A DNA stretch of 64,000 bases from Phytopseudomonas seleniipraecipitans (GCF_900102335.1 NZ_FNBM01000002.1:496001-560000); one strand, 5' to 3'. Numbered from the stretch's first letter, positions 42,101-52,875 are shown. Program-made: numbers and translations. Notes: generated by a model not told the origin, from the sequence alone.

Positions 42101-42936
42101 TGCGGGGCATGCAGGCGAGTGGCGGCGCGTTGCAGGTTGCGCTTGTCCCAGAGCACCCAGGCCTCGCCACCCAGTTGCAGATGGTCGAGGTGCCAATCGC
42201 GGGTCAGGGCCGGCGGCACCCAGCTCGCCCAATCGCTCTGCGGCGCGCTGAGATAGACCTCGGCACGGGCATGCTGCCAAGTCTCAGGTTGCATGCGGGT
42301 GCGCACCTGCAGCGCCAACGGTTGGCCGTCCGGCAGCTGCACGCGGGCGTCCACCCGCTGTCGAGTGCTGCCATTGCGAATGCTGAGATTGATGGCGCTG
42401 AGCGTGAAGGGTTTCAGACCCTGGGCCTGAACGCTAACCTGGCTGTCGAACAGGGAAAGCCGGCTGATCATCTGCGACTGGCGCAGCACCTTGGGCACAT
42501 CCAGCGGCGGCTGATTCTGCCGCTGTGGAATGCCTTCCACCTGCCAGGCGCCGTCTTCGTCCTGACGCAACGTCAGGCTCACACCGTCGAGCTGCAACTC
42601 GGCGATTCGCGGTTGCCAGGCGAGCAGGCTGCCCAGCAGGTCAGGCACCACGCGCACCTGCTTGAGGGTCAGGTGTTGCTCACCGTCACCCAGACGCAGG
42701 TCGCGCACCAGCAACAGCGGCGAAAACCCACTCCACTGCCCTTCCAGCGCGCCGATGCTGACCGGCATACCAAGCGCTTCGGTGGCACGCGCTTGCGCTT
42801 CTTCACGATACTCGGCCACCAACGGCACCAACTGCCGACCGAGGCTCACGTAAAAAGCCGCCAGCACCAAACCCAGCGCACACAGGCCCAGGCCCCAGCG
42901 CAGCAGCGTGGCGAACGCCTGCCCCAACCGTTCCAT
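39109..42936 (-). CDS. yhdP: AsmA-like YhdP family inter-membrane lipid-transport protein
   Basis: 1275 residues; N-terminal membrane helix (about 14-33, ALGLVLAAFYVSLG), then a very long beta-rich periplasmic body, and a C-terminal AsmA-type segment with GLLNFNSIGRRLRLDFSDLLGKGLSYDR and a short amphipathic end. The repetitive beta-groove architecture is that of the TamB/YhdP bridge proteins that carry phospholipids towards the outer membrane in E. coli. Length matches the family. Located between rng and the nitrilase gene, as in P. aeruginosa. Confidence 0.9.
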   Translation of the reverse strand: MERLGQAFATLLRWGLGLCALGLVLAAFYVSLGRQLVPLVAEYREEAQARATEALGMPVSIGALEGQWSGFSPLLLVRDLRLGDGEQHLTLKQVRVVPDLLGSLLAWQPRIAELQLDGVSLTLRQDEDGAWQVEGIPQRQNQPPLDVPKVLRQSQMISRLSLFDSQVSVQAQGLKPFTLSAINLSIRNGSTRQRVDARVQLPDGQPLALQVRTRMQPETWQHARAEVYLSAPQSDWASWVPPALTRDWHLDHLQLGGEAWVLWDKRNLQRAATRLHAPHLAGRYAKREAVALKDLALNAYFERKDDDFDLLLDDLAFSQGDNRWGEARISLGHQAAKGDASQRWSLSADRLDVGPLVPLVEGLAPMPENTLDLLQTLKPHGALRNLTASFRPEIEGPERLQFSANLERVGFSAWHASPAVENGSGSITGDLGQGELKVDSEDFSLHLTTLFPKAWNYQQAKGRLTWTLDDEGFTLRAPYLQVVGEEGKVAGDFLIRMLKDPEREDYMDLRVGMRDGDARFTEKYLPTPALSPALDKWLKTAIRGGKVKEGYFQYQGSINRNPDPAVRSISLFFDVEDAELAFQPGWPALHDARGQVLIEDSGVRVRVSQGRILDSQVREAYADIAHVDPGETPRLKLKGTLQSSVGDGLKILQDTPLGVADTFAGWKGAGALSGALDLDIPLQKGEQANVIVDFKADKASLAISKPALELSDVSGDFRYDTNKGLSAPSITARALGHAVRGKAVADGSPGQARSHIEANGIIPLANLTGWLGVKQQLPAQGSLPYRLRLSLEGAQSQLRIDSNLKGLSIGLPAPFGKAASEERYADWRMNFGASEQRYWLDYADVASFTLAAPPGQFEQSRGELRLGDGPAILPTTRGVRVRGRVAEVNLAAWQDVIKPYEQSPREDAQQLFSDAQLRIGRFEGLGQTLDDLDVGLRPIDGGWSLSVDSSLAKGRVDLFDADGRPIIADLEYVRLPAAKPSTDDAPEPEGPDPLADFDPSKIPALDVRVAHVFQGDYDMGAWSLKARPDTQGVQFSDLDINLKGLHLGGAIGWQGAPGQTRSWYKGRMQGEKLSEVLKAWGYAPSATSESFRLDADGNWPGSPAFFNLKRYSGSLDAALRKGQFVDVQGSASALRVFGLLNFNSIGRRLRLDFSDLLGKGLSYDRVKGNLKATDGVFVTQEPITMTGPSSNLELDGTLNMINQGIDAKLLVTLPVTNNLPLAALIVGAPAIGGALFIADKLLGDRVARFASVQYDVKGTLHDPQLTFDKPFEKPN

Positions 42937-42967
42937 TCAGGTCACGCCCCGGTCTGACCGGGGATTA

Positions 42968-44425
42968 TCACAGCAGCACCACATCGTATTGTTCCTGGGA
43001 GTACATGGTTTCGACCTGGAACTTGATGGTTCGTCCAATGAATGCTTCGAGGTCGGCGACATTGCCCGATTCTTCATCGAGCAGGCGGTCGACCACCTTC
43101 TGGTTGGCCAGCACGCGGTAGCCTTCGGCTTGATAGGCGCGGGCTTCGCGGAGAATCTCGCGGAAAATCTCGTAGCAGGTGGTTTCTGCAGTCTTCAGCT
43201 TGCCGCGGCCCTGGCAGTGACTGCAGGGCTCGCAGAGCACCTGCTCGAGGCTTTCGCGGGTACGCTTGCGGGTCATCTGCACCAGGCCGAGTTCGGTGAT
43301 ACCGATGATGTTGGTCTTGGCGTGATCGCGCTCCAGCTGTTTTTCCAGGGTGCGCAACACCTGGCGCTGGTGCTCTTCGTCTTCCATGTCGATGAAGTCA
43401 ATGATGATGATCCCACCGAGGTTGCGCAGGCGCAGTTGCCGGGCGATCGCGGTGGCCGCTTCGAGGTTGGTCTTGAAGATGGTTTCTTCGAGCGTGCGAT
43501 GACCGACGAAAGCGCCGGTGTTGACGTCGATGGTACTCATCGCCTCGGCCGGATCGATGACCAGGTAGCCCCCGGACTTGAGCGGCACCTTGCGCTCCAG
43601 GGCCTTCTGGATCTCGTCCTCGATGCCGTGCAGGTCGAAAATCGGCCGCTCCCCCGGGTAATGCTCCAGGCGGTCGGATATCTCCGGCATCAGTTCGGCG
43701 ACGAACTGGGTGATCTTCTGGAAGGTTTCCCGCGAGTCGACACGAATCTTCTCGGAACGGGCGCTGACCAGATCACGCAGCGTACGCAGCGCCAGGCTGA
43801 GATCTTCGTAGATCACCGATGGCGTTGGCGCGCTCTTCATCTGCTCGGCGATCTGCGTCCACAGACGACGCAGGTAGCGGATGTCGACGAGGATTTCTTC
43901 GGCACGCGCGCCGTCGGCGGCGGTGCGCAGGATGAAGCCGCCAGCCTCCTCGATGCCTTCGGCCGCCACACAGTCGGTGACGACCTGTTTGAGGCGCTCA
44001 CGCTCGGCTTCGTCTTCGATTTTCAGGGAAATGCCGACATGACTGGTGCGCGGCATATACACCAGATAGCGCGACGGGATCGACAGTTGGGTGGTCAGCC
44101 GCGCGCCCTTGCTGCCGATCGGGTCCTTGGTGACCTGCACGGTGAGGCTCTGGCCTTCGTGAACCAGCGCACTGATGGTCTCCACGGCACTGCCTTCACG
44201 GCTGGAGATTTCCGAGGCATGAATGAACGCTGCGCGCTCCAGGCCGATATCGACGAACGCCGCCTGCATACCCGGCAGGACGCGCACCACCTTGCCTTTG
44301 TAGATGTTGCCGACGATGCCGCGGCGCTGGGTGCGCTCGACGTGCACTTCTTGCAGGACACCGTTTTCCACCACCGCCACGCGCGATTCCATCGGCGTGA
44401 TGTTGATCAGAATTTCTTCACTCAT
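42968..44425 (-). CDS. rng: Ribonuclease G
   Basis: 485 residues from ATG 44425 (MSEEILINITPMESRVAVV); a longer reading adds a spurious tail. N-terminal S1-type RNA-binding domain (about 35-120, GNIYKGKVVRVLPGMQAAFVD-type), the RNase E/G catalytic domain with Asp residues in STIDVNTGAF and IIIIDFIDM, and the zinc-link CEPCSHC. No long C-terminal scaffold, so RNase G rather than RNase E. Processes 16S rRNA 5' ends and degrades some mRNAs. Maf, mreD, mreC and mreB precede it in a conserved cluster. Confidence 0.96.
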   Translation of the reverse strand: MSEEILINITPMESRVAVVENGVLQEVHVERTQRRGIVGNIYKGKVVRVLPGMQAAFVDIGLERAAFIHASEISSREGSAVETISALVHEGQSLTVQVTKDPIGSKGARLTTQLSIPSRYLVYMPRTSHVGISLKIEDEAERERLKQVVTDCVAAEGIEEAGGFILRTAADGARAEEILVDIRYLRRLWTQIAEQMKSAPTPSVIYEDLSLALRTLRDLVSARSEKIRVDSRETFQKITQFVAELMPEISDRLEHYPGERPIFDLHGIEDEIQKALERKVPLKSGGYLVIDPAEAMSTIDVNTGAFVGHRTLEETIFKTNLEAATAIARQLRLRNLGGIIIIDFIDMEDEEHQRQVLRTLEKQLERDHAKTNIIGITELGLVQMTRKRTRESLEQVLCEPCSHCQGRGKLKTAETTCYEIFREILREARAYQAEGYRVLANQKVVDRLLDEESGNVADLEAFIGRTIKFQVETMYSQEQYDVVLL

Positions 44426-44521
44426 GCGCCCATCTCTGTCTGAGATGAAGCTGAAAGCAGCGGCAGGCTCGAGCGAGCCCGGCACATCGCGGCCAGCAAC
44501 CTCTGGGTTATGCGCTGGCAG

Positions 44522-45103
44522 TCATTGCCAGCACGGAATCGCGAATTCCGCGAGCAGCTCGGCAGTCTCGCACAACGGCAGCCCGACCACCGCTGAATAA
44601 CTGCCCTGCATCTGACTGACGAAAACCGCCGCCAAACCCTGAATACCATAACTTCCGGCCTTGTCGCGCGGCTCGCCGGTCGCCCAATACGCTTCAATCT
44701 GTGTCTGGCTCAGCGGCTTGAAACGTACCGTGCTGGTCACCACGCGAGCGGCAGCGCGCGTTTTACTGATCAGCGCGACGGCGGTCAGCACCTGATGCTC
44801 GCGCGCGGACAGCGCGGCAAGGGTGGCCAGCGCGTCGGCACGATCTACCGGCTTGCCGAGGATGCGCCCGTCGAGCACCACCGCGGTATCGGAGCCGAGC
44901 ACCACCGCACCGTCACGCTCGGGGAGGATACTCAGCACAGCCGCGGCCTTGGCCCGTGCCAGGCGCTCGACATAGGTGGCCGGGGACTCGCCAGCCTGCG
45001 GCGTTTCGTCGATGGGTACGACCTGAGTGAGAAACGGCACGCCGATCTGGGTCAGCAGTTCACGGCGCCGCGGCGAAGCGGAGGCCAGGTAGAGCATTGC
45101 CAT
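44522..45103 (-). CDS. maf: Maf family nucleotide pyrophosphatase
   Basis: 193 residues from ATG 45103 ([16 protein letters not shown]); ATG 45097 is an alternative and a TTG at 45118 is less likely. The SASPRRREL loop is the family's substrate-binding signature, with [12 protein letters not shown] and KAGSYGIQG. Hydrolyses non-canonical or canonical nucleoside triphosphates (dTTP/UTP type for this subgroup). Between mreD and rng. Confidence 0.93.
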   Translation of the reverse strand: MAMLYLASASPRRRELLTQIGVPFLTQVVPIDETPQAGESPATYVERLARAKAAAVLSILPERDGAVVLGSDTAVVLDGRILGKPVDRADALATLAALSAREHQVLTAVALISKTRAAARVVTSTVRFKPLSQTQIEAYWATGEPRDKAGSYGIQGLAAVFVSQMQGSYSAVVGLPLCETAELLAEFAIPCWQ

Positions 45104-45137
45104 GCAGACGTCTCGCAATCAGGCGCCGCAGCGCGTT

Positions 45138-45626
45138 TCAGTTGACACCCAGACGCCGGTGTAGAGCACGCAGCAGCGTACAGACCCATGGCCAGAGCAA
45201 GGCGCTGACCAGCGCCGGCAGCACGAATGCCAGAGTCGGTGGGCGGCTGCCAGTCAGTGCGTTGAGCCACAGCTGTACCAGTTGCGCAATACCGAACACC
45301 ACCAGCAGCACCATGCTCTGCTGCCACATGGGAAACATGCGCAGGCGCTGGTGCAGGCTCAGCACCAGAAAGGTGATCAGCGTGAGGATCAATGCATTCT
45401 GGCCGAGCAAGGTGCCGTTCAGCACGTCGGCCAGCAGGCCGACGCACCAGGCACTGGTCATGCCGACGCGGTGCGGCACGGCCAGCACCCAGTAGGTGAG
45501 GAACAGCGCCAGCCACAACGGCCGGCCGATTTCCATGAAGCGCGGCAGGGTGGAGACGCTGAGCAGCAGCGCCAGCGCCATGGTGACCCAGATCACCCAG
45601 ACGTTATTGGAACGGGCAGCGATCAT
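45138..45626 (-). CDS. mreD: Rod shape-determining protein MreD
   Basis: 162 residues, five or so hydrophobic helices (for example VTMALALLLSVSTLP, LALFLTYWVLAV, LILTLITFLVLSL). Inner-membrane part of the elongasome that links MreB/MreC with RodA-PBP2. The ATG overlaps the mreC stop by 4 bp. Confidence 0.93.
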   Translation of the reverse strand: MIAARSNNVWVIWVTMALALLLSVSTLPRFMEIGRPLWLALFLTYWVLAVPHRVGMTSAWCVGLLADVLNGTLLGQNALILTLITFLVLSLHQRLRMFPMWQQSMVLLVVFGIAQLVQLWLNALTGSRPPTLAFVLPALVSALLWPWVCTLLRALHRRLGVN

Positions 45627-46615
45627 TGGCCAGCCTCCTCGCCGCGAGCAGGTGCCGCAGGCGGATTATCAGTGGTCGGCTCATCGGCAGCGGGTGTCGC
45701 GTCGTCAGGGCTTTCGTCACCAGGCTCTTGCAGCGCCTGACGGTCAACCGCTTCCTGCGCCTCGGCCGACTCGGTGGCGCGCTGTTCCGGCGTGCGCGGG
45801 TCGGTGAACACTAGCAGCATGTAGCGGGTGCGGTTGAGGTTGGCGGTCGGCATGGCGCGCACGATGGCGAACGGCTGACCGGAGTCATGCACCACCTCGG
45901 TCACCGTGGCCACCGGGTAACCCGCCGGGAAGCGCTGCCCAAGGCCGGAACTGACCAGCAGATCGCCTTCCTTGATGTCTGCGGTATCGGCCACGTGACG
46001 CAGCTCCAGGCGTTCCGGGTTACCGGTGCCGGTGGCGATGGCGCGCAGACCATTGCGGTTGACCTGCACCGGAATGCTGTGGGTGGTATCGGTGAGCAGC
46101 AGCACGCGAGAGGTGTACGGCATCACCTCAACAACCTGGCCCATCAGGCCGCGGGCATCGAGCACTGGCTGGCCGAGCACGACGCCGTCTTTCTCGCCTT
46201 TGTCGATGAGAATGCGGTGCGTGAAGGGGTTGGGATCGATGCCGATCAACTCGGTGGCCAGCACCTCGTCGTCGACCAATGCCGACGAGTTGAGCAATTC
46301 GCGCAAGCGCACGTTCTGCTCGGTCAAGGCCGCCAGCTTCTGCAAGCGACGCTGCATCATCAACTGCTCGGCCTTGAGCTTCTCGTTCTCGGCTGCCAGT
46401 TCATTGCGGGAGCTGAATTCCTGGGTGGCGCCTTCCCATAATGTAACGGGGAAGCGACCCAGCCAGTAGACCGGCTCGACGATAAGGCCGAGCTGGCTGC
46501 GCACCGACTGCAGGACGGTCAGGCGCGCATCGACGACCATCAGCGCAGCCGACAGCACGGCGAACACCAGCAGGCGTACACCGAGCGAAGGACCTTTGGC
46601 GAATAGCGGCTTTAT
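45623..46615 (-). CDS. mreC: Rod shape-determining protein MreC, apparently with an ATA start
   Basis: 330 residues when read from ATA at 46613-46615. That start gives (I)KPLFAKGPSLGVRLLVFAVL, matching the E. coli MreC N-terminus (MKPIFSRGPSLQIRL) residue for residue, and GAGAGG lies eight bases upstream. The nearest standard start, GTG at 46567, would cut off the cytoplasmic basic segment and half the membrane helix. The rest has a coiled coil (about 65-110) and the MreC beta-barrel core with PNPFTHRILIDKG, VLDARGLMGQV and RFPAGYPVATV, then a Pro/Ala/acidic tail. Works with MreB and MreD in cell elongation. Confidence 0.9.
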   Translation of the reverse strand: MKPLFAKGPSLGVRLLVFAVLSAALMVVDARLTVLQSVRSQLGLIVEPVYWLGRFPVTLWEGATQEFSSRNELAAENEKLKAEQLMMQRRLQKLAALTEQNVRLRELLNSSALVDDEVLATELIGIDPNPFTHRILIDKGEKDGVVLGQPVLDARGLMGQVVEVMPYTSRVLLLTDTTHSIPVQVNRNGLRAIATGTGNPERLELRHVADTADIKEGDLLVSSGLGQRFPAGYPVATVTEVVHDSGQPFAIVRAMPTANLNRTRYMLLVFTDPRTPEQRATESAEAQEAVDRQALQEPGDESPDDATPAADEPTTDNPPAAPARGEEAGQ

Positions 46616-46636
46616 GGTGAGTACCTCTCGACTGCC

Positions 46637-46665
46637 AGCCTGAAAGCTGCATGCGGCTTCAGGCT
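46637..46665 (-). promoter_or_regulatory. Hairpin between mreB and mreC
   Basis: AGCCTGAAAGC...GCTTCAGGCT inverted repeat (one bulge) lies in the 72-bp gap after mreB, 21 bp before the mreC start. It may reduce read-through so that MreB is made in excess over MreC/MreD. Inferred from position. Confidence 0.45.
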
Positions 46666-46687
46666 GCTGCAGCGCAAGGTGTGCAGC

Positions 46688-48051
<1,364 letters not shown>

Positions 48052-48339
48052 ATGGCGCTTGAACGCTCCGAGGTGGAAAAGATCGCACACCTGGCCCGAC
48101 TGGGCCTGAGTGAAGGCGAACTGCCCCACACCACCGCAACCTTGAACAGCATCCTCGGCCTGATCGACAGCATGCAGGCGGTCAATACCGACGGTATCGA
48201 GCCGTTGGCGCACCCGCTGGAAACCACCCAGCGCCTGCGTGCCGACGCGGTTACCGAAGCGAACCACCGCGAGGCCTACCAGGCCATCGCCCCGGCCGTG
48301 GAAAGCGGCCTGTACCTGGTTCCCAAAGTCATCGAGTAA
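48052..48339 (+). CDS. gatC: Asp-tRNA(Asn)/Glu-tRNA(Gln) amidotransferase subunit C
   Basis: 95 residues with an AGGAGA ribosome-binding site. GatC family: [15 protein letters not shown] at the N-terminus, [11 protein letters not shown] and C-terminal [10 protein letters not shown]. It wraps around GatA and stabilises the GatCAB complex. Followed by gatA after 15 bp. Confidence 0.95.
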   Translation: MALERSEVEKIAHLARLGLSEGELPHTTATLNSILGLIDSMQAVNTDGIEPLAHPLETTQRLRADAVTEANHREAYQAIAPAVESGLYLVPKVIE

Positions 48340-48354
48340 GGAAAGCGCCCCGCC

Positions 48355-49806
48355 ATGCATCACATGACCCTGGCCGAGATCGCCCGCGCCCTCGCCGACA
48401 AGCAATTCTCATCCGCTGAACTGACGCAGAACCTGCTGACGCGCATCGAGCAGCTCGATCCACAGCTCAACAGCTTTATCACCGTAACCGCCGACCTCGC
48501 CCTTGAGCAGGCCAAGGCCGCCGATACCCGTCGCGCTGCCGGCGAAAGCAGCCCGCTGCTCGGCGCGCCAATCGCCCACAAGGATCTGTTCTGCACCCAA
48601 GGCGTGCTGACCAGCTGCGGCTCGAAGATCCTCACCGGCTTCAAGGCACCCTACAACGCCACCGTGGTCGAGAAGCTGGCCAGCGCCGGCACGGTGACCC
48701 TCGGCAAGCTGAACATGGACGAATTCGCCATGGGCTCAGCCAACGAATCCAGTCACTACGGCCCGGTCAAGAACCCCTGGGATCTGACCCGCGTGCCTGG
48801 CGGCTCCTCCGGTGGCTCGGCTGCCGCAGTTGCCGCGCGCCTGCTGCCGGCCGCCACCGGCACCGACACCGGCGGCTCGATCCGCCAGCCGGCGGCGCTG
48901 ACCAACCTCACCGGCATCAAGCCGACCTACGGCCGTGTCTCGCGCTGGGGCATGATTGCCTATGCTTCCAGCCTCGATCAGGGCGGTCCTATGGCGCGCA
49001 CCGCCGAAGACTGCGCGCTGCTGCTGCAAGCCATGGCCGGCTTTGATGCCAAAGACAGCACCAGTGTCGATCAGCCGGTCGACGATTACCTGTCCACACT
49101 GAGCCAGCCGCTGAGCGGCGTTCGCATCGGCCTGCCGAAGGAATACTTCGGTGCCGGCCTCGACGCGCGCATCGGCGAGAAGATCCTGGCCGTGGTCGAG
49201 GCGCTGAAAAAACTCGGCGCCAGCGTCAAGGACATCAGCCTGCCGAACATGCAGCACGCGATTCCCGCCTACTACGTGATCGCACCGGCAGAGGCCAGCT
49301 CCAACCTGTCGCGTTTCGATGGCGTGCGCTTCGGCTATCGCTGCGAAAACCCGAGCAACCTCGAAGACCTGTACAAGCGCTCGCGCGAAGAAGGCTTCGG
49401 CGCAGAAGTGAAGCGCCGCATCATGGTCGGCACCTACGCGCTGTCCGCCGGCTACTACGACGCCTACTACCTCAAGGCGCAGAAGATTCGCCGGCTGATC
49501 AAGAACGACTTCGTTGCGGCCTTCAAAGAGGTCGACGTGATCCTCGGCCCGACTACGCCGAACCTGGCCTGGAAGCTCGGCGAGAAGAACGCCGATCCGG
49601 TGTCCGCCTACCTGGAAGACATCTACACCATCACCGCCAACCTGGCCGGTATTCCTGGCCTGTCGATGCCTGCGGGCTTTGTCGATGGTTTGCCGGTGGG
49701 CGTGCAGTTGCTTGGCAACTACTTCCAGGAAGGTCGTCTGCTCAATGTCGCGCACCAGTACCAACAGGTCAGCGACTGGCACAAACAAGCACCGAGCGGC
49801 TTCTGA
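48355..49806 (+). CDS. gatA: Asp-tRNA(Asn)/Glu-tRNA(Gln) amidotransferase subunit A
   Basis: 483 residues (ATG 48355, AAGGAAAG upstream; MTLAEIA three codons later is possible). Amidase signature with the Ser-cisSer-Lys triad K76 (AHKD), S151 (GGSSGGS) and S175 (DTGGSIRQP). Releases ammonia from glutamine and channels it to GatB. In a species with GlnRS, the complex mainly converts Asp-tRNA(Asn). Confidence 0.97.
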   Translation: MHHMTLAEIARALADKQFSSAELTQNLLTRIEQLDPQLNSFITVTADLALEQAKAADTRRAAGESSPLLGAPIAHKDLFCTQGVLTSCGSKILTGFKAPYNATVVEKLASAGTVTLGKLNMDEFAMGSANESSHYGPVKNPWDLTRVPGGSSGGSAAAVAARLLPAATGTDTGGSIRQPAALTNLTGIKPTYGRVSRWGMIAYASSLDQGGPMARTAEDCALLLQAMAGFDAKDSTSVDQPVDDYLSTLSQPLSGVRIGLPKEYFGAGLDARIGEKILAVVEALKKLGASVKDISLPNMQHAIPAYYVIAPAEASSNLSRFDGVRFGYRCENPSNLEDLYKRSREEGFGAEVKRRIMVGTYALSAGYYDAYYLKAQKIRRLIKNDFVAAFKEVDVILGPTTPNLAWKLGEKNADPVSAYLEDIYTITANLAGIPGLSMPAGFVDGLPVGVQLLGNYFQEGRLLNVAHQYQQVSDWHKQAPSGF

Positions 49807-49820
49807 GGAAGGATTAAGAC

Positions 49821-51269
49821 ATGCAGTGGGAAACCGTCATCGGGCTCGAGATTCACGCTCAGCTCAGCACGCAATCGAAGATTTTCTCGGCCAGCGCCAC
49901 CACCTTCGGCGCCGAGCCCAACACTCAGGCCAGCCTGGTCGATCTCGGCATGCCCGGCACCTTGCCGGTGCTCAATGAGCAAGCCGTGCGCATGGCCTGC
50001 CAGTTCGGCCTGGCAATCGACGCCGAGATCGCCGAGCGCAACGTCTTCGCGCGCAAGAACTACTTCTACCCGGACCTGCCGAAGGGCTACCAGACCAGCC
50101 AGATGGATCATCCCATCGTCGGCAAGGGCTTCCTCGACATCACCCTGGAAGACGGCACCGTCAAGCGTATCGGCATCACTCGTGCGCACCTCGAAGAAGA
50201 CGCCGGCAAGAGCCTGCACGAAGACTTCCAGGGCATGAGCGGCATCGACCTGAACCGCGCTGGCACGCCGCTGCTGGAAATCGTCTCCGAGCCGGACATC
50301 CGCTCCGCGAAGGAAGCGGTGGCCTACGTCAAGGCGATCCACGCCCTGGTACGCTACCTCGGCATCTGCGACGGCAACATGGCCGAAGGTTCGCTGCGCT
50401 GCGACTGCAACGTGTCGGTGCGCCCGAAAGGCCAGGTCGAGTTCGGTACTCGCGCCGAGATCAAGAACGTCAACTCGTTCCGCTTCATCGAAAAAGCCAT
50501 CAACCACGAAGTGCAACGCCAGATCGAACTGATTGAGGACGGCGGCAAGGTGGTGCAGGAAACCCGCCTGTACGACCCCAACAAGGACCAGACGCGCTCC
50601 ATGCGCAGCAAGGAAGAAGCCAACGACTACCGTTACTTCCCCTGCCCGGACCTGTTGCCGGTGGTGATCGAGCAAAGCTTCCTCGATGACCTGCGCAGCC
50701 ACCTGCCCGAGCTGCCGCCGCAGAAGCGCGAGCGTTTCGAAAGCCAGTACGCACTCTCCACCTACGACGCCAGCGTGTTGAGCGCGAGCCGTGAGCTGGC
50801 CGACTACTTCGAGGTGGTCGCGAAGACCTGTGGCGACGCCAAGCTGGCGGCCAACTGGGTGATGGGCGAGCTGTCCAGCCTGCTCAACAAGGACAACCTG
50901 GAGATCGATCAGTCGCCGGTTTCCGCCGAGCAGTTGGGCGGCATGATCCAGCGCATCAAGGACAACACCATCAGCGGCAAGATCGCCAAGATGGTCTTCG
51001 AAGCGCTGGCCGCTGGTGAGGGCGCAACGGCGGACGACGTGATCGAGAGGAAGGGCCTCAAGCAGGTCACCGACTCCGGCGCCATCGAAAAGATGCTCGA
51101 CGACGTGCTGGCCGCCAACGCCGAGCAGGTCGAACAGTACCGCGCCAGCGACGAAGCCAAGCGTGGCAAGATGTTCGGTTTCTTTGTCGGGCAGGCCATG
51201 AAAGCCTCCAAAGGCAAGGCCAACCCGGGGCAAGTGAACGAACTGCTGAAGAAAAAGCTCGAAGGCTGA
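49821..51269 (+). CDS. gatB: Asp-tRNA(Asn)/Glu-tRNA(Gln) amidotransferase subunit B
   Basis: 482 residues. The N-terminal kinase-like domain starts [45 protein letters not shown] and [14 protein letters not shown] follow; the C-terminal YqeY-type helical tail binds tRNA. Activates the misacylated carboxylate with ATP and amidates it. Ends the gatCAB operon at a terminator. Confidence 0.97.
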   Translation: MQWETVIGLEIHAQLSTQSKIFSASATTFGAEPNTQASLVDLGMPGTLPVLNEQAVRMACQFGLAIDAEIAERNVFARKNYFYPDLPKGYQTSQMDHPIVGKGFLDITLEDGTVKRIGITRAHLEEDAGKSLHEDFQGMSGIDLNRAGTPLLEIVSEPDIRSAKEAVAYVKAIHALVRYLGICDGNMAEGSLRCDCNVSVRPKGQVEFGTRAEIKNVNSFRFIEKAINHEVQRQIELIEDGGKVVQETRLYDPNKDQTRSMRSKEEANDYRYFPCPDLLPVVIEQSFLDDLRSHLPELPPQKRERFESQYALSTYDASVLSASRELADYFEVVAKTCGDAKLAANWVMGELSSLLNKDNLEIDQSPVSAEQLGGMIQRIKDNTISGKIAKMVFEALAAGEGATADDVIERKGLKQVTDSGAIEKMLDDVLAANAEQVEQYRASDEAKRGKMFGFFVGQAMKASKGKANPGQVNELLKKKLEG

Positions 51270-51277
51270 GCGATTTG

Positions 51278-51304
51278 AAAACGCCGGGAATTCCCGGCGT
51301 TTTT
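51278..51304 (+). terminator. Terminator after gatB
   Basis: AAAACGCCGGG-AATT-CCCGGCGTTTTT: perfect 11-bp stem ending in a T-run, 8 bp beyond the gatB stop. Confidence 0.93.
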
Positions 51305-51339
51305 GTGTCTGACGCGAGCGCATGAATGGGAGAGAAGTG

Positions 51340-51717
51340 ATGCGTCGATTAACGGCTCTGCTGATGCTGTCCGGGCTGCTCGCGGGTTGTAGCGGCCTGC
51401 CCTTTGGTGGCGGCGTACCCGGCGATTACCGGGCCGAGGGCAAAGCGTCCTACTACGGCAAGGCGCACCACGGTAACAAGACCGCCAGCGGCGAGCGCTT
51501 CGACCAGAACGCGCTGACCGCCGCCCACCGCACCTTGCCCTTCGGCACAAGGGTCAAGGTCACCAACCTGAACAATGACCGCAGCGTGGTGGTGCGCATC
51601 AACGACCGTGGGCCTTTCGCGCGCGGGCGAATCATCGACGTGTCGCGCAAGGCGGCTGAATCCCTGGACATGATTCGCTCCGGCGTAGTGCCGGTGAGGG
51701 TCGAAAGCCTGAAGTAA
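51340..51717 (+). CDS. Short RlpA-like septal-ring lipoprotein
   Basis: 125 residues from ATG 51340 ([12 protein letters not shown]), with GGGAGAG upstream; an ATG at 51322 is less likely. Lipobox LLAGC (Cys near 17). The mature part is almost all a double-psi beta-barrel: [39 protein letters not shown], and [24 protein letters not shown], including the Asp of the lytic transglycosylase active site. There is no C-terminal SPOR domain, so septal targeting must differ from full RlpA. It acts on peptidoglycan in the outer-membrane/periplasm space. Confidence 0.88.
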   Translation: MRRLTALLMLSGLLAGCSGLPFGGGVPGDYRAEGKASYYGKAHHGNKTASGERFDQNALTAAHRTLPFGTRVKVTNLNNDRSVVVRINDRGPFARGRIIDVSRKAAESLDMIRSGVVPVRVESLK

Positions 51718-51772
51718 CACGGAGCGGTCCTTTAGGCGACATTAAAGAGGCTGCTACAAGGCGATAACGGCC

Positions 51773-51863
51773 GTAGGGTGGATGACGCTCTTTTCATCCA
51801 CCATTGCAATCGCAGAGCGGTGGACGGGTCGGGCCGCGTAGGTGAGGCGTCGTCCACCCTACG
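51773..51863. repeat. Palindromic intergenic element (GTAGGGTGGA type)
   Basis: GTAGGGTGGATGACGC at 51773 is matched by GCGTCGTCCACCCTAC near 51848-51863 with one mismatch; an inner TCCACC...GGTGGA pair nests inside. The ~90-bp element lies between convergent genes (RlpA-like and LysR). I recall similar elements dispersed in pseudomonad genomes. Confidence 0.65.
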
Positions 51864-51925
51864 ACCGCTATCGCCACTTTGCAGGCAAAGCGCTGAATTC
51901 GAGCCGAAAGACCGTGAATAGCCGC

Positions 51926-52786
51926 TCAGACCGCCGGATCCCAGCGCTGCGACCAATCAGGCCCCTGGGCAACGATCTCGCGCAGCAGCGTGAAGCTGTG
52001 CTGCAGAGCCGCCGAATCTCGCTCGCGGGAATAGACGAGGTAGGTCGGGTAGCTGAACTCCGGCGCCCTGCTCACGCGTTTGAGCACCTGCTTATCCAGG
52101 TAGCTTTGCACCACCCGGGTGCGAAAATAGCCCGAGCCGCCGTGTTCCAGAATGTACTGCAGCGCCAGCGGCCCCAGGTTGAAGGACACCGGCGCACGAG
52201 CCTTGTCCGGCAACGCACGGTCGTGCTGGGCGCGGAAGCTGTCGCCCCAGTCGATGTATACATAGGGTTCGGGGTTGGCCGCCTCCACCAGAATCAGCTT
52301 TTCCTCCAGAATCTGCTCGACCTGCAGGCCGGCCCAGTAAGTGGGCTGGTAGACCAGTGCGGCATCCAGCACGCCGAGTTCAAGCTGGCGCAGCAAGCCC
52401 GCACCGTCGCCAATCTGCGCGCGCACCGCATAACCGTCGATGGCCGCACGAATCTCGCTGACCCAACGCAGCATCAACGGGTTGCACAGGCTGACCTCGC
52501 CGCCAATGTGAATGACATTGTGGTAACCGTCCGGCAAGGGCAGATCACGCTGCGCCGCCTCCCAGGTCTGCTGGATCTGGTTGGCGTAGGTGACGAACGC
52601 CTCACCATCTGCAGTCAGCCGCGCGCCGGCACGGTTGCGCACGAACAGCGTGCTGCCCAGGTGGCTTTCGAGCTTCTGGATGCGCGCGGTGATTGCCGTC
52701 TGGGTGACATGCATGCGCTCGGCGGCGGCAATGAAACTGCCGCTGCGGACGATTTCCAGAAAGGTGCGGGTAAGGTCGATATCCAT
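51926..52786 (-). CDS. LysR-type transcriptional regulator
   Basis: 286 residues. N-terminal winged HTH (about 1-60): LTRTFLEIVRSGSFIAAAERMHVTQTAITARIQKLE. The effector domain (about 90-285) is typical of type 2 periplasmic-binding folds. No divergent target gene sits next to it: its neighbour upstream is the co-directional HPP-CBS gene 90 bp away. The regulated genes and ligand are not visible from the sequence. Confidence 0.92.
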   Translation of the reverse strand: MDIDLTRTFLEIVRSGSFIAAAERMHVTQTAITARIQKLESHLGSTLFVRNRAGARLTADGEAFVTYANQIQQTWEAAQRDLPLPDGYHNVIHIGGEVSLCNPLMLRWVSEIRAAIDGYAVRAQIGDGAGLLRQLELGVLDAALVYQPTYWAGLQVEQILEEKLILVEAANPEPYVYIDWGDSFRAQHDRALPDKARAPVSFNLGPLALQYILEHGGSGYFRTRVVQSYLDKQVLKRVSRAPEFSYPTYLVYSRERDSAALQHSFTLLREIVAQGPDWSQRWDPAV

Positions 52787-52875
52787 CTTCGCTGAGCCAG
52801 CGTGCAGGGCGCTGGCGACTCCTCAAGCCTGATCCGGCGAACAGTGTACGGATGCGCGGCGGATGATTCGATGCC

